NCBI RefSeq assembly: GCF_024753245.1
Contig: NZ_JANUGX010000017.1
Span: 1-64,000 of the forward strand
Direction of reading: 5' to 3'
DNA from: Massilia norwichensis
GTDB lineage: Bacteria; Pseudomonadota; Gammaproteobacteria; Burkholderiales; Burkholderiaceae_D
DNA: 64,000 nt
Numbering within the stretch: position 1 is the first letter of the stretch; each line of letters begins with the position of its first letter. Of the stretch, positions 9,425 to 16,053 are shown in pieces. A program made the translations under genes and the position numbers. The notes beneath the pieces were generated by a model. It was not told where the DNA came from, ran no database searches, and was given only the letters and a program-made list of their open reading frames with translations.

Positions 9425-11953
9425 TCAAGCGCTGCGGATGATGGGAATGACGCGGCGTTCCTCGGGCGTGGCCGGCCGCACTTGCCCGCGCTCCGGCATG
9501 AACACGACGTTGTCGTCGACGCCCTCGGCGTTGACGAAGCTGCGGAAGCGCGCGCGCACGGCCGGGTCCTCGACCGCGTTCTTCCACTCGTCGGCATAGC
9601 TGTCGACCACGCGCTGCATGTCGGCTTCCAGCTCGGCGCCGATACCGAGACTGTCCTCGACCACCACCTGCTTCAGGTAATCCAGGCCGCCTTCCAAACT
9701 CTCGCGCCAGGTGTTGGTGCGCTGCAGGCGATCGGCGGTGCGCACGTAGAACATCAGGAAGCGGTCGACCAGCTTCACCACGGTGGCCTCGTCCAGGTTG
9801 GACGCCAGCAGCTCGGCGTGGCGCGGCTTCATGCCGCCGTTGCCGCACACGTAGAGGTTCCAGCCTTTATCGGTGGCGATCAGGCCGACGTCCTTGCCCT
9901 GGGCTTCGGCGCACTCGCGGGTGCAGCCGGACACGCCGAACTTGATCTTGTGCGGCGCGCGCAAACCCTTGTAGCGGTTTTCCAGCGCGATGCCGAAACC
10001 AATGCTGTCGCCCACGCCGTAGCGGCACCAGGTCGAGCCGACGCAGGACTTCACCGTGCGCAGCGACTTGCCGTAGGCGTGGCCGGACTCGAAGCCGGCG
10101 GCGATCAGTTCTTCCCAGATGAAGGGCAGCTGGTCGACGCGGGCGCCGAACATGTCGACGCGCGCGCCGCCCGTGATCTTGGTGTACAGCCCATACTTCT
10201 TGGCCACCTGCCCCACCGCGATCAAACCGTCCGGCGTGACCTCGCCGCCCGGCATGCGCGGCACCACGGAATACGTGCCGTCCTTCTGGATATTCCCGAG
10301 GAAGTAGTCGTTCGAATCCTGCAGGCTGGCGTGCTCGGGTTTCAGCACGAAGTCGTTCCAGGTCGAGGCCAGGATGTTGGCGGCGACCGGCTTGCAGATG
10401 TCGCAGCCCAGGCCCTTGCCGTGCCTGTTCAGCAGTTCGGCAAAGGTCCTGATCCCGCCGACCCGCACCAGGTGGTGCAGCTCCTGGCGCGAGTACGGGA
10501 AGTGTTCGCACAGGTGGTTGCTGACGGCCAGGCCGGCCTTCGCCATCTCGGCCTTCATGATCTGGTTCACCAGCGGCAAGCAGCCGCCGCAGGCCGTGCC
10601 GGCACCGGTACAGTTTTTAAGTGCAGCGATATCGCAGGCGCCGCCCGCCACCGCATCGACGATCGCGCCCTTGCTGACCGCATTGCAGGAGCAGACCTGG
10701 GCCGTGCTCGGGAGCGCGTCGACGCCAATGCTTGCGCGCGGCCCGCCCTCGCCCTGCGGCAGGATCAGGAACTCGGGCGCGCTAGGGAGCTTCAGGCCAT
10801 TCAGCATGGTCTGCAGCAGATTGCCGTATTCGGCGGCATCGCCGACCAGCACCGCGCCCAGCAGGCGCTTGCCGCAGTCGGACACGACGATCTTCTTGTA
10901 GACCTGCTTGCGCTCGTCGCTGAACTGGAAGCTGCGGCTGCCGGGCGTGTTCGCATGCGCATCGCCGATCGAGGCCACGTCCACGCCCATCAATTTGAGC
11001 TTGGTGCTCATGTCGGCGCCCGCGAAGCTGCCGGGCTGGCCCAGCAGCGCGCGGGCCACGGTGCGCGCCATGTCGTAGCCCGGCGCCACCAGGCCGAAGG
11101 TCTGGCCGCGCCAGGCCGCGCACTCGCCGATCGCATAGACGTGCCGGTCGGACGTGAGGCAGGCATCGTCGATGGCGATGCCGCCGCGCGGGCCCAGTTC
11201 CAATCCGCAGGCGCGCGCCAGCTCGTCGCGCGGGCGGATGCCGGCCGAGAACACGATCATGTCGGTCTCCAGAAAGCTGCCGTCGGCGAATTCCATGCGG
11301 TGGGCGGCGGTTTCGCCGTCGACGATGCGCAACGTGTTCTTTTGCGTGTGCACCGTCACGCCCAGCGCTTCGATGCGGCCGCGCAGCATGCGTCCGCCCA
11401 GTTCGTCGACCTGCACCGCCATCAGGCGCGGCGCGAATTCGACGACGTGGGTGTCGAGCCGCATGTCGCGCAAGGCCTTCGCGCATTCGAGGCCCAGCAG
11501 GCCGCCGCCGATCACGACGCCGGAACGCGCTCTGGCACCGCAGGCCAGCATCGCTTCCAGATCCTCGATGGTGCGGTAGACGAAGCAGCCAGCGCGCTCG
11601 CGGCCTTCCACCGGCGGCACGAAGGGCGAGGAACCGGTGGCGAACACCAGCTTGTCGTAGGCGAGGACTTCGCCGCCGGCCAGGGTGACGGTCTTCACCA
11701 GGCGGTCCACCGCCACCACTTTCGCGTTCAGCTTCAGCGTCAGGCGCGGGCGCTCGAAGAAGCCCGGTGCCACCAGCGACAAGTCGTCGGCGCTGCGGCC
11801 GGCAAAGAAGTCCGACAGGTGCACGCGGTCGTAGGCCGGACGCGGCTCTTCGCACAGCACGGTCACCTCGAAAGCGGCCGCGCCGACATCCGCATATAAA
11901 GTCTCGAGAAATTTGTGGCCCACCATGCCGTGGCCGATGACGATCAGTTTCAT
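9425..11953 (-). CDS. nirB: Nitrite reductase (NADH) large subunit
   Basis: This 842-residue NirB reduces nitrite to ammonium in the cytoplasm. Its domain order is complete: an FAD/NAD(P) oxidoreductase at residues 1-390 (GHGMVGHKFLE at the N-terminus, GGGLLGLECAKALR near 149), a BFD-like [2Fe-2S] domain at about 418-470 (CSCNAVSKGAI, then GTACGGC), and sirohaem/[4Fe-4S] half-domains ending with GVSGCTRECAEAQG near residue 680. It lies 12 bases after the transporter stop. No sirohaem synthase gene is present in this cluster, so the cofactor must be made by a gene elsewhere. Confidence 0.96.
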   Translation of the reverse strand: MKLIVIGHGMVGHKFLETLYADVGAAAFEVTVLCEEPRPAYDRVHLSDFFAGRSADDLSLVAPGFFERPRLTLKLNAKVVAVDRLVKTVTLAGGEVLAYDKLVFATGSSPFVPPVEGRERAGCFVYRTIEDLEAMLACGARARSGVVIGGGLLGLECAKALRDMRLDTHVVEFAPRLMAVQVDELGGRMLRGRIEALGVTVHTQKNTLRIVDGETAAHRMEFADGSFLETDMIVFSAGIRPRDELARACGLELGPRGGIAIDDACLTSDRHVYAIGECAAWRGQTFGLVAPGYDMARTVARALLGQPGSFAGADMSTKLKLMGVDVASIGDAHANTPGSRSFQFSDERKQVYKKIVVSDCGKRLLGAVLVGDAAEYGNLLQTMLNGLKLPSAPEFLILPQGEGGPRASIGVDALPSTAQVCSCNAVSKGAIVDAVAGGACDIAALKNCTGAGTACGGCLPLVNQIMKAEMAKAGLAVSNHLCEHFPYSRQELHHLVRVGGIRTFAELLNRHGKGLGCDICKPVAANILASTWNDFVLKPEHASLQDSNDYFLGNIQKDGTYSVVPRMPGGEVTPDGLIAVGQVAKKYGLYTKITGGARVDMFGARVDQLPFIWEELIAAGFESGHAYGKSLRTVKSCVGSTWCRYGVGDSIGFGIALENRYKGLRAPHKIKFGVSGCTRECAEAQGKDVGLIATDKGWNLYVCGNGGMKPRHAELLASNLDEATVVKLVDRFLMFYVRTADRLQRTNTWRESLEGGLDYLKQVVVEDSLGIGAELEADMQRVVDSYADEWKNAVEDPAVRARFRSFVNAEGVDDNVVFMPERGQVRPATPEERRVIPIIRSA

Positions 11954-11964
11954 GATGCGATTCC

Positions 11965-13272
11965 TTACGCTGCAGCCGGCGCCGTGGCGGCTTTGTCATT
12001 CGCCGCGGCGGCGCGGGAGAAGCGCACACCGATCGCGCACACGCTGGACAGCAGCACCGCGCCGCCGAGGATGAACAGGGTCTGGCGCACATCGCCGGTG
12101 CCTTTCATCAGGAAGCCGGCCAGCACCGCGCCCACATTGCCGCCCGCGCCGACGATGCCAGCCACACCGCCCAGCGCCTTGCGGTTCACGAAGGGCACCA
12201 GCGCATAGGTGGCGCCGCAAGCCATGTGGGTGCACATGCCGAAGGCCAGCATGGCCGCAATCGCCAGCGCCGTGCTGCCGGTCTGCGAAAACCACAGCAG
12301 GCCCAGGCCCTCGCCCACCATCAGGATGAACAGCAGGTTGACGCGGCTGTTCAAGTCGCCGCGCGCAGCGGCACGGTCGGACAGCCAGCCGCCCAGGGCG
12401 CGGGCGAACAGCGCCAGCAGACCGAAGCTGCCGGCCGCCATCCCCGCTTCCTTCAGCGACAGCTTGAAGTGGTCGACGTAGTAGACCGCCGCCACGTTGT
12501 GGATGAAGAGTTCGATGCCGAAGCAGGCGCCGTAGGTGACGAACAGCAGCCAGGCCCGGTAGTTGCGGCAGGCCTGCACGAAGCTCGCCCAGCCGCCCTT
12601 GCCGCTGGCTTCGAAGGGAATGCCGGCGGCGCGCAGCTCGGCGTAGTTCCCTTCCGGGCAGTCTTGCGTGAACTTCCAGTACACCACGGCCATCGCCAGC
12701 ATCAGCAGGCCCGGCACCAGCAGCGCCACGCGCCAGCCCATGGTCTCGCTCACGCCCAGCATGATCACGGCGCCCATCAGGAGCGGCATGGTGGCCTGCG
12801 CCACGCCGCCGCCGCTGTTGCCCCAGCCGGCCGCCGCCGCGTTGGCGGTGCCGACCACGCGCGGACCGAACATCACCGAGGTGTGGTACTGGGTGATCAC
12901 GAAGCTGGCGCCCACCGCGCCGATCCCGAGGCGGAACAGCAGGAAGCTTTCGTAGCTCTGGGCCATGGCCACGCCCAGCACGGGAATGCTGCCTGCGGCC
13001 AGCAGGCCGGTATAGGTCTTGCGCGGACCGAAGCGGTCGCACAGCGGCCCGACCAGCAGGCGCACGAGGATGGTGATGGCGACTGCCGCGATGTTGATGT
13101 CGGCGATCTGCGCCATCGACAGGTGGAACTCGCCTTTGATGACCGGCATCAGCGGCGCGCAGGCGAACCACGCGAAGAAGCAGATGAAGAAGGCCACCCA
13201 GGTGAGGTGAAAGGCACGCATCTGCGGCGTGTTGAAGGAGAACAGCTTGATGTGATTCGCTTTGCCCGCCAT
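11965..13272 (-). CDS. MFS nitrate/nitrite transporter (NarK/NasA type)
   Basis: This 435-residue twelve-helix major facilitator belongs to the nitrate/nitrite porter group. It contains glycine-rich nitrate signatures: AAAAGWGNSGGGVAQ in the fifth helix and GVAGIVGAGGNVGAVLAG in the eleventh. It starts at 13272, where GGGAG precedes the ATG by six bases. An in-frame start 15 codons further upstream falls inside the leader terminator and is rejected. It is the first gene after the sigma-54 promoter and NasT-type leader, so expression should depend on both. Confidence 0.92.
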   Translation of the reverse strand: MAGKANHIKLFSFNTPQMRAFHLTWVAFFICFFAWFACAPLMPVIKGEFHLSMAQIADINIAAVAITILVRLLVGPLCDRFGPRKTYTGLLAAGSIPVLGVAMAQSYESFLLFRLGIGAVGASFVITQYHTSVMFGPRVVGTANAAAAGWGNSGGGVAQATMPLLMGAVIMLGVSETMGWRVALLVPGLLMLAMAVVYWKFTQDCPEGNYAELRAAGIPFEASGKGGWASFVQACRNYRAWLLFVTYGACFGIELFIHNVAAVYYVDHFKLSLKEAGMAAGSFGLLALFARALGGWLSDRAAARGDLNSRVNLLFILMVGEGLGLLWFSQTGSTALAIAAMLAFGMCTHMACGATYALVPFVNRKALGGVAGIVGAGGNVGAVLAGFLMKGTGDVRQTLFILGGAVLLSSVCAIGVRFSRAAAANDKAATAPAAA

Positions 13273-13283
13273 GATCGCTCCCG

Positions 13284-13348
13284 AAAAAAGAAAGGCGCCC
13301 GCTGCCTGGCCAGGCACATGCGCGATGTGCTCGGGTGCAGCGGACGCC
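13284..13348 (-). terminator. Intrinsic terminator in the nitrate operon leader
   Basis: On the minus strand a 12-bp stem is formed by GGCGTCCGCTGC and GCAGCGGGCGCC, with one G-T wobble. It encloses a smaller hairpin (GCACAT, five-base loop, ATGTGC). The tract TTTCTTTTTTC follows directly. It sits between the promoter and the ribosome site of the transporter gene. That is where NasT-type ANTAR proteins are known to prevent termination when nitrate or nitrite is present. Confidence 0.85.
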
Positions 13349-13360
13349 GTTGTCCTATGT

Positions 13361-13381
13361 GCCGGTCCGCCCTGGACCGGC
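13361..13381 (-). promoter_or_regulatory. Leader hairpin P1, candidate NasT (ANTAR) RNA target
   Basis: The transcript can fold as GCCGGTCC, loop AGGGC, GGACCGGC: a perfect 8-bp stem. It lies 12 bases before the terminator stem. Known ANTAR targets are two adjacent hairpins whose loops carry A at position 1 and G at position 4. This loop has both, although it folds with five rather than six loop bases. Assignment as the NasT target is inference from this fit and from the adjacent nasT gene. Confidence 0.6.
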
Positions 13382-13424
13382 TGTGCTGTTCATGGGATCG
13401 CCGTTGATCCTCGATCGGAGTGTT

Positions 13425-13440
13425 TGCAAGAGACGTGCCA
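13425..13440 (-). promoter_or_regulatory. Sigma-54 promoter of the nitrate operon
   Basis: The minus strand reads TGGCACGTCTCTTGCA. This matches the RpoN consensus TGGCAC-N5-TTGCA exactly, with GG and GC elements at -24 and -12. Transcription should start near 13414, giving a leader of roughly 140 bases before the transporter ATG at 13272. An activator such as NtrC is expected. A perfect 16-bp palindrome (13465-13480) and a TGGTGCACC half-site (13494-13502) lie upstream as candidate activator contacts. Confidence 0.85.
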
Positions 13441-13464
13441 GACGCACTTCCCTGTGGCGCGCCA

Positions 13465-13480
13465 GGACCGGATCCGGTCC
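13465..13480. promoter_or_regulatory. Perfect 16-bp palindrome upstream of the sigma-54 promoter
   Basis: GGACCGGATCCGGTCC is a perfect palindrome centred about 58 bases upstream of the predicted start site and 40 bases after the nasS stop. It may be an activator operator, or a hairpin at the end of the nasTS transcript, although no T-tract follows. Its 7-base arms (GGACCGG/CCGGTCC) are the same as those of the leader hairpin at 13361-13381. Confidence 0.4.
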
Positions 13481-13519
13481 CGCGCTTCATTGCGGTGCAC
13501 CATGCGCGAAAACGGGGCG

Positions 13520-14647
13520 CTAGCGCGCACCGGCAAAGGAAGAGATATAAGCGGCCGGGTCGCGGCCGTCCCATACCTTGCCGTCCATGAGCACCGAGGT
13601 GCGCAGCAGGCCGGGAGGCGCGGCCAAGTCCGCCAGCAAGGCCGCTTCGCGGTACAGGGCCGCGCGGTTCACGCGGGTGGCGACCGCCAGATAGTCGGGC
13701 TCCTCGCGCAGCAGGCCCCAGCGCCGGTGCTGGGTCATGAACCACATGCCGTCGGACAGCCAGGGGAAGTTGGCCGCCCCGTCCGCGTGGAACTGCAGCG
13801 GGTCGGGGTCGCGCCAGTGCCGACCGAGGCCGTCTTCGTAACGTCCATGCAGGCGCGCGGCGATGAGTTCGCGGTCCGCATTCACATAGTGCGGGCTGGC
13901 GAGGATCTCGGCCGCGGCATCGCGGTGCGCGGCCGAAGCGTCGACCCAGCGCCCTGCTTCGAGCAGCGCCGCCACCACGGCGCGGCAGGCGTCCGGATGG
14001 GCATCGGCGAAGGTCGCGGTGGCGCCCAGCGCCTTGCCCGGATGGTCGGGCCAGATATCCTGGCTGGTGGCCGCGGTGACGCCGGCGCCGTCCAGCACCG
14101 CGCGCGCGCTCCAGGGCTCGCCGGCGCAGAAGCCGTCGATATGGCCGGCCGCCAGGCTGGTCGCCATCTGGCCTGGCGGGACCGTGACCGCCTGAATGTC
14201 GCGCAGCGGATCGATGCCGGCCGCGGCCAGCCAGTAATACAGGAACATCGCGTGGTTCCCGGTCGGGAAGGTGTGCGCGAAGGTGAATCGGCGGCGGCTG
14301 CGGCGCATATGGGCCGCCAGCGACGGGCCGTCGACGACGCCCTGCTCGCCGAGGGCGCGCGACAAGGTGATCGCCTGGCCGTTGCGCGACAAGTTCATCA
14401 GCACCGCCATCGGCACGGCGCGCGCGCCGATACCCATCTCGACGCCGTACAGCAGGCCGTAGAGCACGTGGGCCACGTCCAGGCTGCCGGCGATGAGGCG
14501 GTCGCGCATGCCCGACCACGAATGCTCGCGGCTCAGCGCCAGCTTAATGCCGTACTTTTCGTCCAGGCCGAGCACCGAGGCCATCACCAGTGGTGCGCAG
14601 TCGGTCAGCGGCATGAAGCCGGCGCGAATCAAGCTTGGTCCCGTCAA
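13520..14647 (-). CDS. nasS: Nitrate/nitrite sensor protein NasS
   Basis: This 375-residue protein of the CmpA/NrtA nitrate-binding family has no signal peptide, as expected for the cytoplasmic sensor NasS rather than a transporter component. Recognisable segments include FMPLTDCAPLVMA at the N-terminus and TFPTGNHAMFLYYWLAAAGI near the middle. NasS binds NasT and releases it when nitrate or nitrite is bound. A TTG start at 14647 is inferred: it overlaps the nasT stop as TTGA, and GGAGGA lies six bases upstream. No ATG occurs until FMPL, a dozen residues in. The frame also runs on through nasT, but that is a shadow. Confidence 0.87.
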   Translation of the reverse strand: MTGPSLIRAGFMPLTDCAPLVMASVLGLDEKYGIKLALSREHSWSGMRDRLIAGSLDVAHVLYGLLYGVEMGIGARAVPMAVLMNLSRNGQAITLSRALGEQGVVDGPSLAAHMRRSRRRFTFAHTFPTGNHAMFLYYWLAAAGIDPLRDIQAVTVPPGQMATSLAAGHIDGFCAGEPWSARAVLDGAGVTAATSQDIWPDHPGKALGATATFADAHPDACRAVVAALLEAGRWVDASAAHRDAAAEILASPHYVNADRELIAARLHGRYEDGLGRHWRDPDPLQFHADGAANFPWLSDGMWFMTQHRRWGLLREEPDYLAVATRVNRAALYREAALLADLAAPPGLLRTSVLMDGKVWDGRDPAAYISSFAGAR

Positions 14648-15276
14648 AATAAATCCTCCACATCCAGCACCCGCTGCGCCAGCTCCGCCAGCTTCAGCTT
14701 CCTGTTCATCGCCATGCTGCGCAGCTTCTGGTAGGCCTGCTCCTCGCTCAGGCCGCTCTTCGCCATCAGCAGCCCCTTGGCGCGCTCGACCAGCTTGCGG
14801 TCGGCCAGCTGGCGCCGCGTATCGGACAGCTCGTCCAGCAGCCTGCGCTCGCGCCGGAAGCGCGCCAGGGCCACATCCAGCACGGGCTTGACGCGCCCGG
14901 CCTGCAGGCCCGCCACGATATAGGCCGAGACGCCGGCGTCGATCGCGGCATCCATGCTGCCCTGGTCCTGGTCGTCGGTGAACAGGACGATGGGACGCGG
15001 CTCGTCGCGGGTGGCGATCACGATGTGCTCGAGCACGTCGCGCGCGTCGGACTCGCTGTCGATGATGATCATGTCCGGCTGGATCTGGGCGATCCGCTCG
15101 GGCAGGAAGATATCGGCCGGCAGCGAGGCAACGATGTCGTAGCCGGACTCCAGCAGCCCGATGCGCAGTGCCGTGTTGCGCCGCGCCTGGGCCGCCATGG
15201 CCTGCTCGCCGGCGCCGGACACGCTGTTGACCACGACGATACGCAGGGTACGCTGGACGGGAGGTGGCGATTTCAT
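14644..15276 (-). CDS. nasT: Nitrate-responsive antiterminator NasT (ANTAR)
   Basis: This 210-residue protein has an N-terminal receiver-like domain (RIVVVNSVSGAGEQA to about residue 125; MIIIDSESDARD carries the acidic core). A C-terminal ANTAR RNA-binding domain follows (RKLVERAKGLLMAKSGLSEEQA, then AYQKLRSMAMNRKLKLAELAQ). NasT binds leader RNA hairpins and prevents termination. Its target is most likely the leader at 13284-13381. The start at 15276 (MKSPPPVQRTLR) agrees with family length; the much longer upstream frame is AT-rich and not protein-like. The gene overlaps nasS by four bases. Confidence 0.9.
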   Translation of the reverse strand: MKSPPPVQRTLRIVVVNSVSGAGEQAMAAQARRNTALRIGLLESGYDIVASLPADIFLPERIAQIQPDMIIIDSESDARDVLEHIVIATRDEPRPIVLFTDDQDQGSMDAAIDAGVSAYIVAGLQAGRVKPVLDVALARFRRERRLLDELSDTRRQLADRKLVERAKGLLMAKSGLSEEQAYQKLRSMAMNRKLKLAELAQRVLDVEDLF

Positions 15277-15423
15277 GCCTTGAGGATATGCAAGTTCCGG
15301 GCCAGTCTCCTTCCTTTGATTCCTTGAAGATATTTCTGCAATGCATAACACAACCAAAGCAGAAGCACAGTTGGCATCGCAAAAACATTCATCGCATGAA
15401 TGGGAAGCATCACAAACTAAAAG

Positions 15424-15452
15424 TTCACTTATGTCTGAAGTCTTTTTATACT
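15424..15452 (+). promoter_or_regulatory. Candidate sigma-70 promoter for two small genes
   Basis: TTCACT (15424-15429) and TATACT (15447-15452) are separated by 17 bases in an AT-rich stretch. This is 36 bases ahead of the small gene at 15488. The -10 matches consensus at five of six positions and the -35 at four. The region between nasT and this promoter (15277-15423) shows no gene. Confidence 0.5.
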
Positions 15453-15487
15453 GCAACGCAACAACACAGTATTTACCGGAGAACTTC

Positions 15488-15748
15488 ATGAGCACAGCAA
15501 CGATCACCCAGGCGCAGGACAAGGGACTGCGCCACCAATTTGCAGAGACCGCGCGCACCATCCGCGACTTCGCCATCGAACTGTACGCCGCGCATGGCGG
15601 CTGGTTCGTGCATGACGCCGCCCAGCCGGCCAGCGTCGCCGCCCGCGCCTCGCGCGCAAGCCGCCGCGAACTGCTGGCGCTGGCCGCGAATGCCGAATCC
15701 CATAGCCCGGCCCTGTCGGCCGAACTGCGTAATATCGCTTCGAAGTAA
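15488..15748 (+). CDS. Small hypothetical protein (86 aa)
   Basis: I do not recognise this 86-residue protein. It is alanine- and arginine-rich, probably all-helical and soluble, with segments FAETARTIRDFAIELYAAHGG and SRRELLALAANAESHSP. The start at 15488 has GGAG six bases upstream, and a plausible sigma-70 promoter precedes it; longer in-frame starts extend into the promoter. It is followed four bases later by a 51-residue gene and a strong terminator, so the two form a compact transcription unit. Its codon use is like that of the neighbours, which supports real coding. Confidence 0.65.
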   Translation: MSTATITQAQDKGLRHQFAETARTIRDFAIELYAAHGGWFVHDAAQPASVAARASRASRRELLALAANAESHSPALSAELRNIASK

Positions 15749-15752
15749 TTAA

Positions 15753-15908
15753 ATGGATACCATCATGACCCCAGTCGAATACGTCACCGTCGCCATCTCG
15801 GCCCTGGCCATCGTTACCCGCATCGCCTTCTTCATCCGCAACCCGACCGTGACCACGCCGTCCGAACTGTGGCTGAACGATGGCGCGCAGTTGAAGGAAC
15901 GCAACTAA
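15753..15908 (+). CDS. Very small single-helix membrane protein (51 aa)
   Basis: This 51-residue frame starts at 15753; an alternative ATG is four codons later. It contains one hydrophobic segment at about residues 11-28 (VTVAISALAIVTRIAFF), followed by a polar tail ending LKERN. I know no family for it. The high-GC codon pattern, the position four bases after the 86-residue gene, and a terminator 32 bases beyond the stop all support translation. Confidence 0.5.
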   Translation: MDTIMTPVEYVTVAISALAIVTRIAFFIRNPTVTTPSELWLNDGAQLKERN

Positions 15909-15940
15909 GTTCCTCCAGTCGTAACGCTCGCGTCTCCACA

Positions 15941-15969
15941 CGCCCGGCATTGGCCGGGCGTTGTCGTTT
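15941..15969 (+). terminator. Intrinsic terminator
   Basis: CGCCCGGC, loop ATTG, GCCGGGCG, then TTGTCGTTT. The stem is a perfect 8 bp. It ends the transcription unit of the two small genes and shields the peptidase gene downstream. Confidence 0.8.
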
Positions 15970-16053
15970 ACGCATGCATATGTAATTCCCGCCCTGCATG
16001 AATCTCGGCTGCGCTAGAATGCTTTTTTGCAATTTCTACTCCGACAACCGACG

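Noticed and set aside
8993-11899. A long plus-strand open frame opposite nirB and nirD.
   Set aside because: No recognisable motifs, and it lies antisense to well-conserved nitrite reductase genes.
13520-15388. An apparent 622-residue fusion in the nasS frame.
   Set aside because: The upstream part is the out-of-frame shadow of nasT. nasS begins at TTG 14647 with its own ribosome site.
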